In this document: in pieces, positions 5,364 through 11,356 of the stretch
Position numbering within the stretch: the stretch's first letter is position 1
Layout: the number at the start of each line of letters is the position of its first letter
Assembly (NCBI GenBank): GCA_038231175.1
Contig: JBBRLU010000024.1
Coordinates: forward strand, 1-15,306
Length of the DNA: 15,306 bases
Source of the DNA: UBA4729 sp038231175
Lineage (GTDB): Bacteria > Patescibacteriota > Saccharimonadia > Saccharimonadales > UBA4665
Direction of reading: 5' to 3'
The notes under the pieces: model-generated
What the model was told of the DNA's origin: nothing
Seen by the model: only the letters and a program-made list of their open reading frames with translations
Databases searched by the model: none
Program-made: the position numbers and the translations under genes

Positions 5364-6026
5364 ATGACCCGTTACGCCTACCGCAAAACCTACTCTTGGA
5401 CTCCCGATATAGCCTACGTTATTGGCTTGATCGCTAGTGATGGCTCACTTTCCAAAGATGGCCGACACATCTCGTTTACTAGTAAGGATGAGCAGCTTGC
5501 AGTCTTGTATCGCAATATTATCAGACCTAAGGCCCTACTTGCGAGAAAAGGTTCAGGCAGTCGGCATGAGAAGCTTTATTATTTGGTTCAATTTAGTGAT
5601 ACAAGTTTTTACGATTTTCTGATATGTGTTGGCCTGACGCCGAACAAAAGTTTGACTATACCTGCGCTTGATATACCCAAGCAATACTTTGCGGATTTTT
5701 TACGTGGTGAGTTTGATGGCGACGGCTGTATTTATGGTTATCAGGATAATCGGTGGCGCAGTAGCTATATGTACTACACGAGTTTTGCCTCAGCAAGCCC
5801 TGCCTTCTTGGATTATTTGAGGGAGACTATATCATCGGAAATTCCTGGAATAGGCATTGGCACGCTTAGGCGAGGCGGAGGATGCTATCAATTAAGTTAC
5901 GCTAAGCGCGACAGTGATTTACTTTTTATTTACATGTACTATCACGAGAATCTTCCACATCTCGTTCGAAAACACGCCCGCTATCTTGAATTATTCGCAT
6001 TAAATCCGTATGCTGGTAAAGAGTAA
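5364..6026 (+). CDS. Free-standing LAGLIDADG homing endonuclease
   Basis: A 220-aa predicted site-specific DNA endonuclease. Two LAGLIDADG motifs are visible: VIGLIASDGSL at residues 19-29, with acidic D26, and FLRGEFDGDGCI at 112-123, with D120. This is the layout of monomeric double-motif enzymes that cut a long asymmetric site. It is not inside a gene: no exon or extein flanks are seen on either side, so it is neither an intein nor an intron ORF in this window. It lies between tRNA-Val (opposite strand) and tRNA-Leu(GAG), and its TAA ends 3 nt before the first tRNA base. Its last codons contain the likely tRNA promoter. The ATG lacks a ribosome binding site. Both motif aspartates are present, so it may be active. 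Confidence 0.88.
   Translation: MTRYAYRKTYSWTPDIAYVIGLIASDGSLSKDGRHISFTSKDEQLAVLYRNIIRPKALLARKGSGSRHEKLYYLVQFSDTSFYDFLICVGLTPNKSLTIPALDIPKQYFADFLRGEFDGDGCIYGYQDNRWRSSYMYYTSFASASPAFLDYLRETISSEIPGIGIGTLRRGGGCYQLSYAKRDSDLLFIYMYYHENLPHLVRKHARYLELFALNPYAGKE
5986..6014 (+). promoter_or_regulatory. Promoter of tRNA-Leu(GAG) inside the endonuclease gene
   Basis: Plus strand: -35 TTGAAT (4/6), 17-bp spacer, -10 TATGCT (4/6), ending 15 nt before the tRNA. The same geometry is seen at the other tRNAs. The whole promoter lies within the last 14 codons of the homing endonuclease. Confidence 0.5.
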
Positions 6027-6029
6027 TCT

Positions 6030-6115
6030 GCGGACTTGGTGAAATTTGGTAAACACGCAGTCTTGAGGTGACTGTGCCGCAAGGCGTGGAGGTTCAAGTC
6101 CTCTCGTCCGCACCA
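6030..6115 (+). tRNA. tRNA-Leu(GAG)
   Basis: An 86-nt class II tRNA. It has acceptor GCGGACT/CGTCCGC, D stem GTG/CAC, anticodon stem CAGTC/GACTG with loop TTGAGGT (anticodon GAG), long variable arm with stem GCC/GGC around GCAA, T arm GGAGG-TTCAAGT-CCTCT, discriminator A and an encoded CCA. The last acceptor pair, position 7-66, is a U-C mismatch, whereas the sister tRNA-Leu(CAG) at 9425-9509 has G-C there. The T arm and 3' acceptor strand are identical in the two. Confidence 0.93.
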
Positions 6116-6130
6116 AATAAGATAACTGAG

Positions 6131-6158
6131 GCGCTCGAACAGGTTCGGGCGCTTTTTC
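6131..6158 (+). terminator. Rho-independent terminator of tRNA-Leu(GAG)
   Basis: GCGCTCGAAC pairs with GTTCGGGCGC (10 bp with one T-G pair), followed by TTTTT. It starts 16 nt after the encoded CCA. Confidence 0.88.
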
Positions 6159-6188
6159 GTTTATACTCCAGCGCCAACCAATTTTTTC

Positions 6189-6201
6189 GGGTTCAAGTCC
6201 C
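6189..6201 (+). other. Possible tRNA T-arm relic
   Basis: GGG-TTCAAGT-CCC has the exact form of a tRNA T arm (3-bp stem, 7-nt TTC loop) and shares GGTTCAAGTCC with the T arm of tRNA-Leu(GAG) about 100 bp upstream. No other cloverleaf part surrounds it in the right order. It may be a fragment left by rearrangement or integration near the tRNA, or chance. Confidence 0.3.
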
Positions 6202-6225
6202 ATAAATCGTTAGTGAATCATATCA

Positions 6226-6254
6226 TTGTAACTTTATAGTGTTAGTGTTATGCT
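6226..6254 (+). promoter_or_regulatory. Promoter of the Fic gene
   Basis: Plus strand: -35 TTGTAA (4/6), 17-bp spacer, -10 TATGCT (4/6), with nine bases to the ATG, so the mRNA is leaderless or nearly so. The promoter lies almost wholly inside the dyad at 6229-6264. Confidence 0.55.
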
Positions 6255-6264
6255 TATAAAGTTA
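6229..6264. promoter_or_regulatory. Operator-like dyad over the Fic promoter
   Basis: TAACTTTATA and its exact reverse complement TATAAAGTTA are separated by 16 bp. The left arm overlaps the -35 box, the right arm runs from just after the -10 box into the A of the ATG, and the -10 lies between them. The spacer holds a tandem GTGTTA GTGTTA. The layout suits binding by a dimeric helix-turn-helix repressor, and the gene it controls encodes an N-terminal HTH, so autoregulation is a reasonable inference. Confidence 0.55.
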
Positions 6265-7187
6265 TGACCTATTTGCAGCAACTACAATCTATCCTTAGGG
6301 CCAGTGACTGGTCACAAGAGCAGCTAGCTCAGAAACTTGGCGTCTCGTTTGCGACGGTCAACGCCTGGTTACGAGAACGATCAAAGCCGCGTAAGACCGC
6401 TTTACTGAACATCGGACGGCTGTACCTACAAATTATCGGCAGCGAAATAGTTGAGCCAATTCACTTAACCGCCACGAAAAAGGTCGCCCTGCAACACAAG
6501 TTGTCTGTTGTGAGCATCACCGAAAACAGGCAGGTTCTAGATTCCCTGACGCTCTACTTGACCTACCACACAAATACTATCGAAGGCAGTACTATGACCC
6601 TGTCAGATGTTGAAGATGTTATCTTCTCGCATAAGGTTCTGTCCAATAGAACGGTTATTGAACAGACCGAAGCCCGTAATCACCAAGCGGCACTTAACTG
6701 GGTGCTCGATTGCCTGCAAACAAATGTTAGCATAGCAATTGATGAGAGCTTTATACTCGGCATACATCTACGGCTCATGAACGGCATTGTCGGCGACGCC
6801 GGCCAATATCGTCAACATGGAGTGCGCATTATGGGTTCGCGCACGGCGGTCGCTAACTGGCTTAAGGTACCGACGCTCATGGATGAGCTTGCCGCGGTTA
6901 TGAATAAAGCTGACACTGACGTCCTGGGCTTACTAGCCAGGACACATGCTGATTTCGAAAAGATCCACCCCTTTAGTGATGGTAATGGTCGAACCGGCCG
7001 ATTATTACTTTTAGTTATTGCCCTCAGAGCCAACCTGACGCCGCCCATCGTTATTAAAGAGCGCAAGTATGCATACTACAAGTATCTGGAGATTGCCCAG
7101 ACCCAGCAAGACTATGCTCCGCTTGAGCTGTTTATGGCCGAATCGGTCATTGCTGCTGCTGAAATTCTAGACTCAGCAGGAAACTGA
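6264..7187 (+). CDS. HTH-Fic fusion protein (predicted AMP transferase)
   Basis: A 307-aa Fic-domain protein. Fic enzymes usually transfer AMP from ATP to hydroxyl side chains of target proteins. The core motif HPFSDGNGRTGR at residues 235-246 is fully canonical, with catalytic H235 and phosphate-binding residues through R246. An inhibitory motif TNTIEG at 103-108 ((S/T)xxxE(G/N), E107) precedes it, as in class II Fic proteins in which the inhibitory helix is in the same chain. Residues about 1-55 form an XRE-like helix-turn-helix (WSQEQLAQKLGVSFATVNAW at 16-35). This N-terminal DNA-binding domain and the promoter dyad suggest self-regulation. No antitoxin gene adjoins it. The start is fixed by the promoter 9 nt upstream. 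The target is unknown. Confidence 0.92.
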   Translation: MTYLQQLQSILRASDWSQEQLAQKLGVSFATVNAWLRERSKPRKTALLNIGRLYLQIIGSEIVEPIHLTATKKVALQHKLSVVSITENRQVLDSLTLYLTYHTNTIEGSTMTLSDVEDVIFSHKVLSNRTVIEQTEARNHQAALNWVLDCLQTNVSIAIDESFILGIHLRLMNGIVGDAGQYRQHGVRIMGSRTAVANWLKVPTLMDELAAVMNKADTDVLGLLARTHADFEKIHPFSDGNGRTGRLLLLVIALRANLTPPIVIKERKYAYYKYLEIAQTQQDYAPLELFMAESVIAAAEILDSAGN

Positions 7188-7214
7188 TCCGACCAATTGG
7201 TGTTGCGACAGACG

Positions 7215-8852
7215 TTAGCTGCGCGGCAGGTGGTTGTAGATGTGGCCGAGACCAAAATCGCTGCGGACTAGTTTTTTGAGGTCTTCCTGGGTCGTTCCAA
7301 GCTTGACGCCCGGGTTCAGGATACTGTAAGGGTCAAAGATCTGTTTGACGCGCGTGAACAGAGCGTAGGCATCGGCACCGTATTGTTTCTCGACGTAGGG
7401 CGCGCGCAGACGGCCGTCGTTGCGCTCGCCGCTGATGCTGCCACCTAGGCTGATCACGAATGTGTAATAGTCGTCCATCAGACGGAAGGCTTTTTGGCGG
7501 TCGCCGACTTGCGACAAATCCAAGACCGGCTGGAATTGGAGATTAGCTTCGCCGATATGACCCCACAAGGCCGGCACGATGCCGAGTTTTTTGCAGATAG
7601 CGTACGTACCTTCGATATACTCGCGGAGACGTTCTAGGGGCACGATGGCGTCGTCGACAATCGGTAAGGCCCGGCCCGCTTGGTCGCTGCGAGTTAACAA
7701 TGTCCCCGTAGACTGGCGCACCTTGAGGATAGCTTGTTGCTGGTCAGGCTCGGTCTCGGTCTGCAGGCTCGAGGCAAATTTCTCAAGGATCTTAGCAGCC
7801 CGTTTGACGTTCTTTTTTTGCTGGCGGTCATTGAGGGCATCAAATTCGATAAACAGGATTATCGGCGGATACGGCGCCGGTACGATGCCCTTCAACAGGT
7901 TGGGATTGAGTTCGGCAACTTGGGTCAGCACTTGAGCGTCAATCATTTCTAGCAGGCTTGGCTGGTCGGACTGGGCCCGCAACTCCTGGACCGCTTGCTG
8001 GGCGTTCTCTAGGCTGTCGAAGGCGGCCATCATTAGCGTCGTCTGGGGGTTGAGCGGTTCGGTGTTTAAGGTCGCTTCGGTAATGATGGCTAGTGTTCCC
8101 TGGCTACCGACCAGCAAAGGCGTCAGGTCGAAGGAACCATCGCGGCGTTTGATATCCAGCAGGTTATAGCCGGCGTTGTTCTTAGTGACGTTGCGCCCCA
8201 TGGTAGCCAGTACCTCACGAGCCTCTTCCAGCAGCGTGTCGACAGCCCGGTACAGTTCGCCTTCAAAGGTAGCCAGGCCGAGTTTACGACCGAATTCACG
8301 CTTACTCAGGCGGCCGGTCTCAATCACTTCGCCATTAGCCAGCACCGCCCGGACGCTGGTGACGTAACGCCGCGTATCGCCGTATTTGACGGATTTTTCG
8401 CCACTGGCGTTATTGGCGATGGCGCCGCCGACGGTCGAATACTCTAGAGAAGCTGGGTATGGCGGGAGGAAACGGCCATGGGTCTGCAGCGTCTGCTGTA
8501 ATTTACCGTAATTGATACCGGCCTCGATGGTGACGGCCCCGGATTTGGTATCGAGTTCTAAAATCCGGTTCAGATGAGCCGGGAATACCAGCATGATACC
8601 GCTACCTAGACTGGCACCAGCCTGATCACTACCGGCACCGCGGGCGGTAATCGGGATGACCCGGCCGCGCTCGGCCAGCTGCCAGGTAAAGCGGGCGGTC
8701 TTGCGGACATCGTTTTCATTACGCGGATACACTACCAAGGCCGGTGGCAGGGCCATGATGCTGGCATCGGTAGCAAAATAGCGCCGAGCGTCGGTACTGG
8801 TCATGACTTCGCCGACTAAATGTTCTTGCAGATAATGGGCAATTTTACTCAT
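7215..8852 (-). CDS. FAD-linked oxidase, GlcD/D-lactate dehydrogenase-like, altered C-terminal site
   Basis: A 545-aa flavoprotein of the VAO/PCMH family (FAD_binding_4 plus FAD-oxidase C-terminal domain). Relatives oxidise D-2-hydroxyacids such as D-lactate, glycolate or D-2-hydroxyglutarate. The FAD pyrophosphate loop is RGAGSDQAGASLGSGIML (71-88). VGGAIANNASGEKSVKYGDT (131-150 region) and LVGSQGTLAIITEA (237-250) are also typical. The C-terminal domain departs from the family: GHxGDGNLH is GHIGEANLQ (431-439) and GEHG is GERN (475-478). Only the first of the usual metal-site histidines (H432) remains; the second is Q439 and the one following the glutamate is R477. ILNPG near 511 is typical. 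No cytochrome or iron-sulfur partner gene is nearby. The ATG lies after a purine-rich stretch. Confidence 0.88.
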   Translation of the reverse strand: MSKIAHYLQEHLVGEVMTSTDARRYFATDASIMALPPALVVYPRNENDVRKTARFTWQLAERGRVIPITARGAGSDQAGASLGSGIMLVFPAHLNRILELDTKSGAVTIEAGINYGKLQQTLQTHGRFLPPYPASLEYSTVGGAIANNASGEKSVKYGDTRRYVTSVRAVLANGEVIETGRLSKREFGRKLGLATFEGELYRAVDTLLEEAREVLATMGRNVTKNNAGYNLLDIKRRDGSFDLTPLLVGSQGTLAIITEATLNTEPLNPQTTLMMAAFDSLENAQQAVQELRAQSDQPSLLEMIDAQVLTQVAELNPNLLKGIVPAPYPPIILFIEFDALNDRQQKKNVKRAAKILEKFASSLQTETEPDQQQAILKVRQSTGTLLTRSDQAGRALPIVDDAIVPLERLREYIEGTYAICKKLGIVPALWGHIGEANLQFQPVLDLSQVGDRQKAFRLMDDYYTFVISLGGSISGERNDGRLRAPYVEKQYGADAYALFTRVKQIFDPYSILNPGVKLGTTQEDLKKLVRSDFGLGHIYNHLPRS

Positions 8853-8894
8853 GCGCTGATTTTCCCCTAGAATATGTCTTTTTGTACTACACCA

Positions 8895-8903
8895 AATATA
8901 GCA
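8895..8903 (-). promoter_or_regulatory. Extended -10 promoter of the FAD-linked oxidase
   Basis: Minus strand TGCTATATT, i.e. TGn followed by -10 TATATT (5/6), with no clear -35. It leaves a leader of about 36-40 nt that contains AGGGGA upstream of the ATG. The same TGCTATA core occurs at 11950 and 13235. Confidence 0.4.
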
Positions 8904-8927
8904 TATCCGGACGGTGCGTGCTTATGG

Positions 8928-9167
8928 TTAGGCGTGGTTAATAGCTTCGAGCCTGGAAATGCGTCCTTCATGGTCAGTCTGCTGTCGACTAATATCGGTC
9001 ACCACTTTTTTGATAACCTTAACGTCATTTTTGACGTCCTCCATTTCAGTTGCCTTGGCTAGCGTCCCCATATTGCCTTGAAGCTGCGCAACTAACTCGA
9101 TGACCGCTCTGAATTGGTCACGAATTTCTTTTGATAAGATGTCGGTGTAGTTATTTAGTCTTGCCAT
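8928..9167 (-). CDS. Small coiled-coil protein, 79 aa
   Basis: Not assigned to a named family. The protein is almost entirely helical and heptad-like, with runs such as FRAVIELVAQLQGNM, MEDVKNDVKVIKKVVTDISRQQ and GRISRLEAI, so it is probably a parallel coiled coil that oligomerises. It has no membrane segment, signal peptide or cysteine. A perfect TATAAT lies 7 nt before the ATG, giving a leaderless transcript and supporting both the gene and its start. It lies between the FAD-linked oxidase and the structured tRNA-derived element and appears monocistronic. Confidence 0.75.
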   Translation of the reverse strand: MARLNNYTDILSKEIRDQFRAVIELVAQLQGNMGTLAKATEMEDVKNDVKVIKKVVTDISRQQTDHEGRISRLEAINHA

Positions 9168-9174
9168 TACATAG

Positions 9175-9180
9175 ATTATA
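9175..9180 (-). promoter_or_regulatory. -10 box of the coiled-coil gene, leaderless geometry
   Basis: A perfect TATAAT on the minus strand, with seven bases (CTATGTA) to the ATG. The -35 region at 16-18 bp spacing is poor (GGACTT or AGGACT), so activity may rest on the -10. Confidence 0.5.
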
Positions 9181-9251
9181 AAACTTCAATTGGCAAAAGT
9201 CCTTAACTTTTCATTAAATTTAATGATTTCGTTTTTTAAATTGTATGTAAA

Positions 9252-9367
9252 GCGGGTCTGGACGAGAGGACTACCGGCCTGGCGGCCTCCGCCACTGCGG
9301 CGTGCTCGGAATACATTCCTGCGCTCGTCCTCGTTCTGCGAACCTCGGCTGCTTTGCAGCGAGGTTC
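9252..9367 (-). repeat. Structured element with a copied tRNA-Leu 3' segment
   Basis: This fills the gap between the coiled-coil gene and tRNA-Leu(CAG). On the minus strand its far end carries AGTCCTCTCGTCC (9261-9273), identical to 13 nt of the T arm/acceptor strand of both tRNA-Leu genes. Several helices can form: GGACGAG (9260-9266) with CTCGTCC (9324-9330) as a closing stem; GGCGG/CCGCC (9281-9293); GGAAT/ATTCC (9308-9319); and GAACCTC-GCTGC with GCAGC-GAGGTTC (9340-9367, one bulged G). It may be a repetitive element that spreads near tRNA ends, a small RNA, or an attachment-site remnant. Strand is given as that of the tRNA-like segment. Open frames across it are not believable genes. The rest of the gap (9181-9251) is AT-rich and featureless. 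Confidence 0.45.
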
Positions 9368-9386
9368 TAAAATCCTGCACATCGGA

Positions 9387-9427
9387 CCAAGAAAAAAGGA
9401 CCAGCTTTACTGATCCTTTTTTCTTGG
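9387..9427 (-). terminator. Terminator of tRNA-Leu(CAG), probably bidirectional
   Basis: On the minus strand GGATCAG-TAAAG-CTGGTCC (7 bp, one T-G pair) is followed by TTTTTT. The A-run before it pairs with the U-run, giving an outer perfect arm of 14 bp (CCAAGAAAAAAGGA at 9387-9400 against 9414-9427) that reaches into the tRNA CCA end. A T-run also follows on the plus strand, so it may stop transcription both ways. Confidence 0.88.
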
Positions 9428-9509
9428 TGCGGACGAGAGGACTTGAACCTCCACGTCTTGCGACACTAGTACCTGAAACTAGCGCGTCTACCAATTCCGC
9501 CACGTCCGC
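9425..9509 (-). tRNA. tRNA-Leu(CAG)
   Basis: An 85-nt class II tRNA on the minus strand. It has acceptor GCGGACG/CGTCCGC fully paired, D stem GCG/CGC with loop GAATTGGTAGA, anticodon stem CTAGT/ACTAG with loop TTCAGGT (anticodon CAG), long variable arm with stem GTC...GAC, T arm GGAGG-TTCAAGT-CCTCT, discriminator A and an encoded CCA. It shares the whole 3' part with tRNA-Leu(GAG) at 6030-6115. Confidence 0.97.
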
Positions 9510-9526
9510 GTGTGTCTAACGGGCGT

Positions 9527-9555
9527 ATTTTACAGTATGTCCGGCCTTTGAACAA
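9527..9555 (-). promoter_or_regulatory. Promoter of tRNA-Leu(CAG)
   Basis: Minus strand: weak -35 TTGTTC (3/6), 17-bp spacer, -10 TAAAAT (5/6) in the context CTGTAAAATA shared with tRNA-Phe. The -10 ends 17 nt before the tRNA. Confidence 0.55.
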
Positions 9556-9564
9556 GGCGCGGGC

Positions 9565-11352
9565 TTAAGAATTGGTAACTTTGGCTTCGCGGATCATCCA
9601 GTTTTGGACATTATTAAATCTATCAGTGGGATTATTGACGGTCCGGTCATCCAAACCGTTGATGGTGCCGTGCGTCAGGTACAGGACGCGTGGCTGATAC
9701 AGCCCGAGGGCCGGTGCGTCTTGTTGCCAGGCCTGCAGAAAGGGTCGATATTTTAGCGTTCGCAAAGCTGGGTCTAGGCGGGTGCGCCCAGACTCCAGGG
9801 CGGCGTCGGCTGTGGCGTTCTTATACTCTGACAGGTTAAGGCGGTTGCTGGAGCGGACGTCGGCCTGCGAGCTATCCCAGTAGACGAAGACGTCGGGGTC
9901 AGAACCGATTGATACGCCGTACAGCACCATGTCGTAGTCGTGGTAGGCCAGCGTATTTTGGAAGTTTTGGACGCTCTGCAGCCGGACATTGATCTGTACC
10001 CCGAGTTGTTTCCACTGTTGTTGGAGCTGGCTGGTGACGCGACGGTTTTCGGGAATGTCGGTGGCGACTAGGCTGAAGACTAACGGTACTTTATTTTTGA
10101 CCCGGACCCCGGTGCGGCCTGGTAGCCAACCGTCGGCGTCTAGGGCTGTCTTGGCCGCTGCTAAGTCGAATTTAGCTTGTGTCAGACCGGAGTCGTAGGC
10201 TAATTGGCCCTGTAGTAACGGCTCGCGGACCGGCCTGGTCGGATATGGTAAGTGTTTGATGATAGCAGCTTGGTCGGCCGCCTGCACTAATGCCTGACGG
10301 ACCTTGACGTTAGCTAGAGCCGGCTGCGAAGCCTTAAAGAAGACGTAGGTTCCAGCCGTCAATAAGAAGTTGTGGGTCGTGATATCGCTTAACTGGGTGA
10401 CAGAGGCCGGTGTACTCGTCAAACCGGACAGACCAGTCAGAGCCCCGCCCCGGAAGTCCTTTACCAACCGTTGCTGATCGGCGTAGGCATGGACAATGAA
10501 GTGATCGAGCTGCGGCCGACCGCCATGGTATCTGTCGAAGGGCAGGAAATCGAGCTGCTCTTCGGCGTTGCCAGGGTCATTACCACTGACCTGAATGGCG
10601 CGCCAGGTAAACGGCCCGGCACCGACCGGATTGATGGTGTTAAAATCGGCCGTCCGCAGCTCGGTCGCCGCCTTACGAGCCAACAGATGGGCTGGCACGA
10701 TGCCGTTGGTCATAGTGTTCGGAAATGACGCTAACGGGCCCGGCAAGCTGAAGACGACGGTGCTAGGGTCGGGCGTGGTCACGGTAATACCCTGCCAACT
10801 GGAGCGCAGCGGCGACTGGGCATCAGGATTTTGAATGGCTTGATAGGTAAACAGCACATCGGCGCTAGTCAACGGCTGGCCGTCGTGCCAGGTCAGCTTT
10901 GGACGCAGGTGCACCGTATAGATGGTCCCGGTCGGATTGACGTCATAGCGGCTGGCCAGGTCGCCGACCAGTTTGTTGTGACTGTCATGGCTGAATAGAC
11001 TGGCGAACAGCAGTTTGGACACCGAAGCATCGACGTCGCTGGTGGCATACAAGGGGTTAGCGGTACTGAAAGTTCCCAAGATTCCTTCGCGGTAAGTACC
11101 ACCGGCCACCGGCTGCAGCTTCTGATAATAATGAGTCAGGTTGAAGCCCTGGTAGACGAGGCCGATGAACAGTACCAGCAGCAAGGCCATCCAGCCGACG
11201 ACAAAGCGGCGGACCGGCGGCAACCGGTCGAGCCGTTTTAAGACGTAGCGCTCAAACGACTGTTCGGCCTGTTTACCGAGGCCGCCAGCCTGTTGTTGGC
11301 GTTCTTTTAGCCCTCGCCGAAAGCGCAATTTTAAAAAGCGACCACGCTGCAT
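9565..11352 (-). CDS. Membrane-anchored family-5 extracellular solute-binding protein
   Basis: A 595-aa ABC-type solute-binding protein of the SBP_bac_5 (peptide/nickel/oligopeptide) family. In place of a signal peptide with lipobox it has a basic cytosolic N-terminus of about 48 residues and one membrane helix at about 50-70 (FVVGWMALLLVLFIGLVYQG), so it is probably an N-in, C-out anchored protein. Family features follow: GGTYREGILGTFSTANPLYATSDVD (about 84-108, not fully quoted in the family sense but diagnostic), LRPKLTWHDGQPLTSADVLF and C-terminal NPTDRFNNVQNW. It follows SecG after 4 nt and is in the same operon. No permease or ATPase genes lie in the window, so the transporter partner is elsewhere or absent. 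It may bind peptides from the medium or a host. Confidence 0.88.
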   Translation of the reverse strand: MQRGRFLKLRFRRGLKERQQQAGGLGKQAEQSFERYVLKRLDRLPPVRRFVVGWMALLLVLFIGLVYQGFNLTHYYQKLQPVAGGTYREGILGTFSTANPLYATSDVDASVSKLLFASLFSHDSHNKLVGDLASRYDVNPTGTIYTVHLRPKLTWHDGQPLTSADVLFTYQAIQNPDAQSPLRSSWQGITVTTPDPSTVVFSLPGPLASFPNTMTNGIVPAHLLARKAATELRTADFNTINPVGAGPFTWRAIQVSGNDPGNAEEQLDFLPFDRYHGGRPQLDHFIVHAYADQQRLVKDFRGGALTGLSGLTSTPASVTQLSDITTHNFLLTAGTYVFFKASQPALANVKVRQALVQAADQAAIIKHLPYPTRPVREPLLQGQLAYDSGLTQAKFDLAAAKTALDADGWLPGRTGVRVKNKVPLVFSLVATDIPENRRVTSQLQQQWKQLGVQINVRLQSVQNFQNTLAYHDYDMVLYGVSIGSDPDVFVYWDSSQADVRSSNRLNLSEYKNATADAALESGRTRLDPALRTLKYRPFLQAWQQDAPALGLYQPRVLYLTHGTINGLDDRTVNNPTDRFNNVQNWMIREAKVTNS

Positions 11353-11356
11353 ATGA

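Noticed and set aside
5364..6115. Homing endonuclease as part of a tRNA-Leu intron
   Set aside because: tRNA-Leu(GAG) is continuous from 6030 to 6115 and the endonuclease ends before it; there are no split tRNA halves or intron core elements.
6000..6203. Minus-strand open frame over tRNA-Leu(GAG) with VRTRGLEPPRLA-type translation
   Set aside because: This is the usual false frame produced by translating through a tRNA gene; the tRNA and its terminator explain the sequence.
7192..7201. Palindrome ACCAATTGGT between the converging Fic and FAD oxidase genes
   Set aside because: It is a 10-bp perfect palindrome but has no T-run and no promoter nearby; chance is a sufficient explanation.
9186..9519. 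Open frames on both strands over tRNA-Leu(CAG) and the structured element
   Set aside because: The coding appearance comes from the tRNA and GC-rich hairpins; no start signal, family or codon pattern supports a gene.
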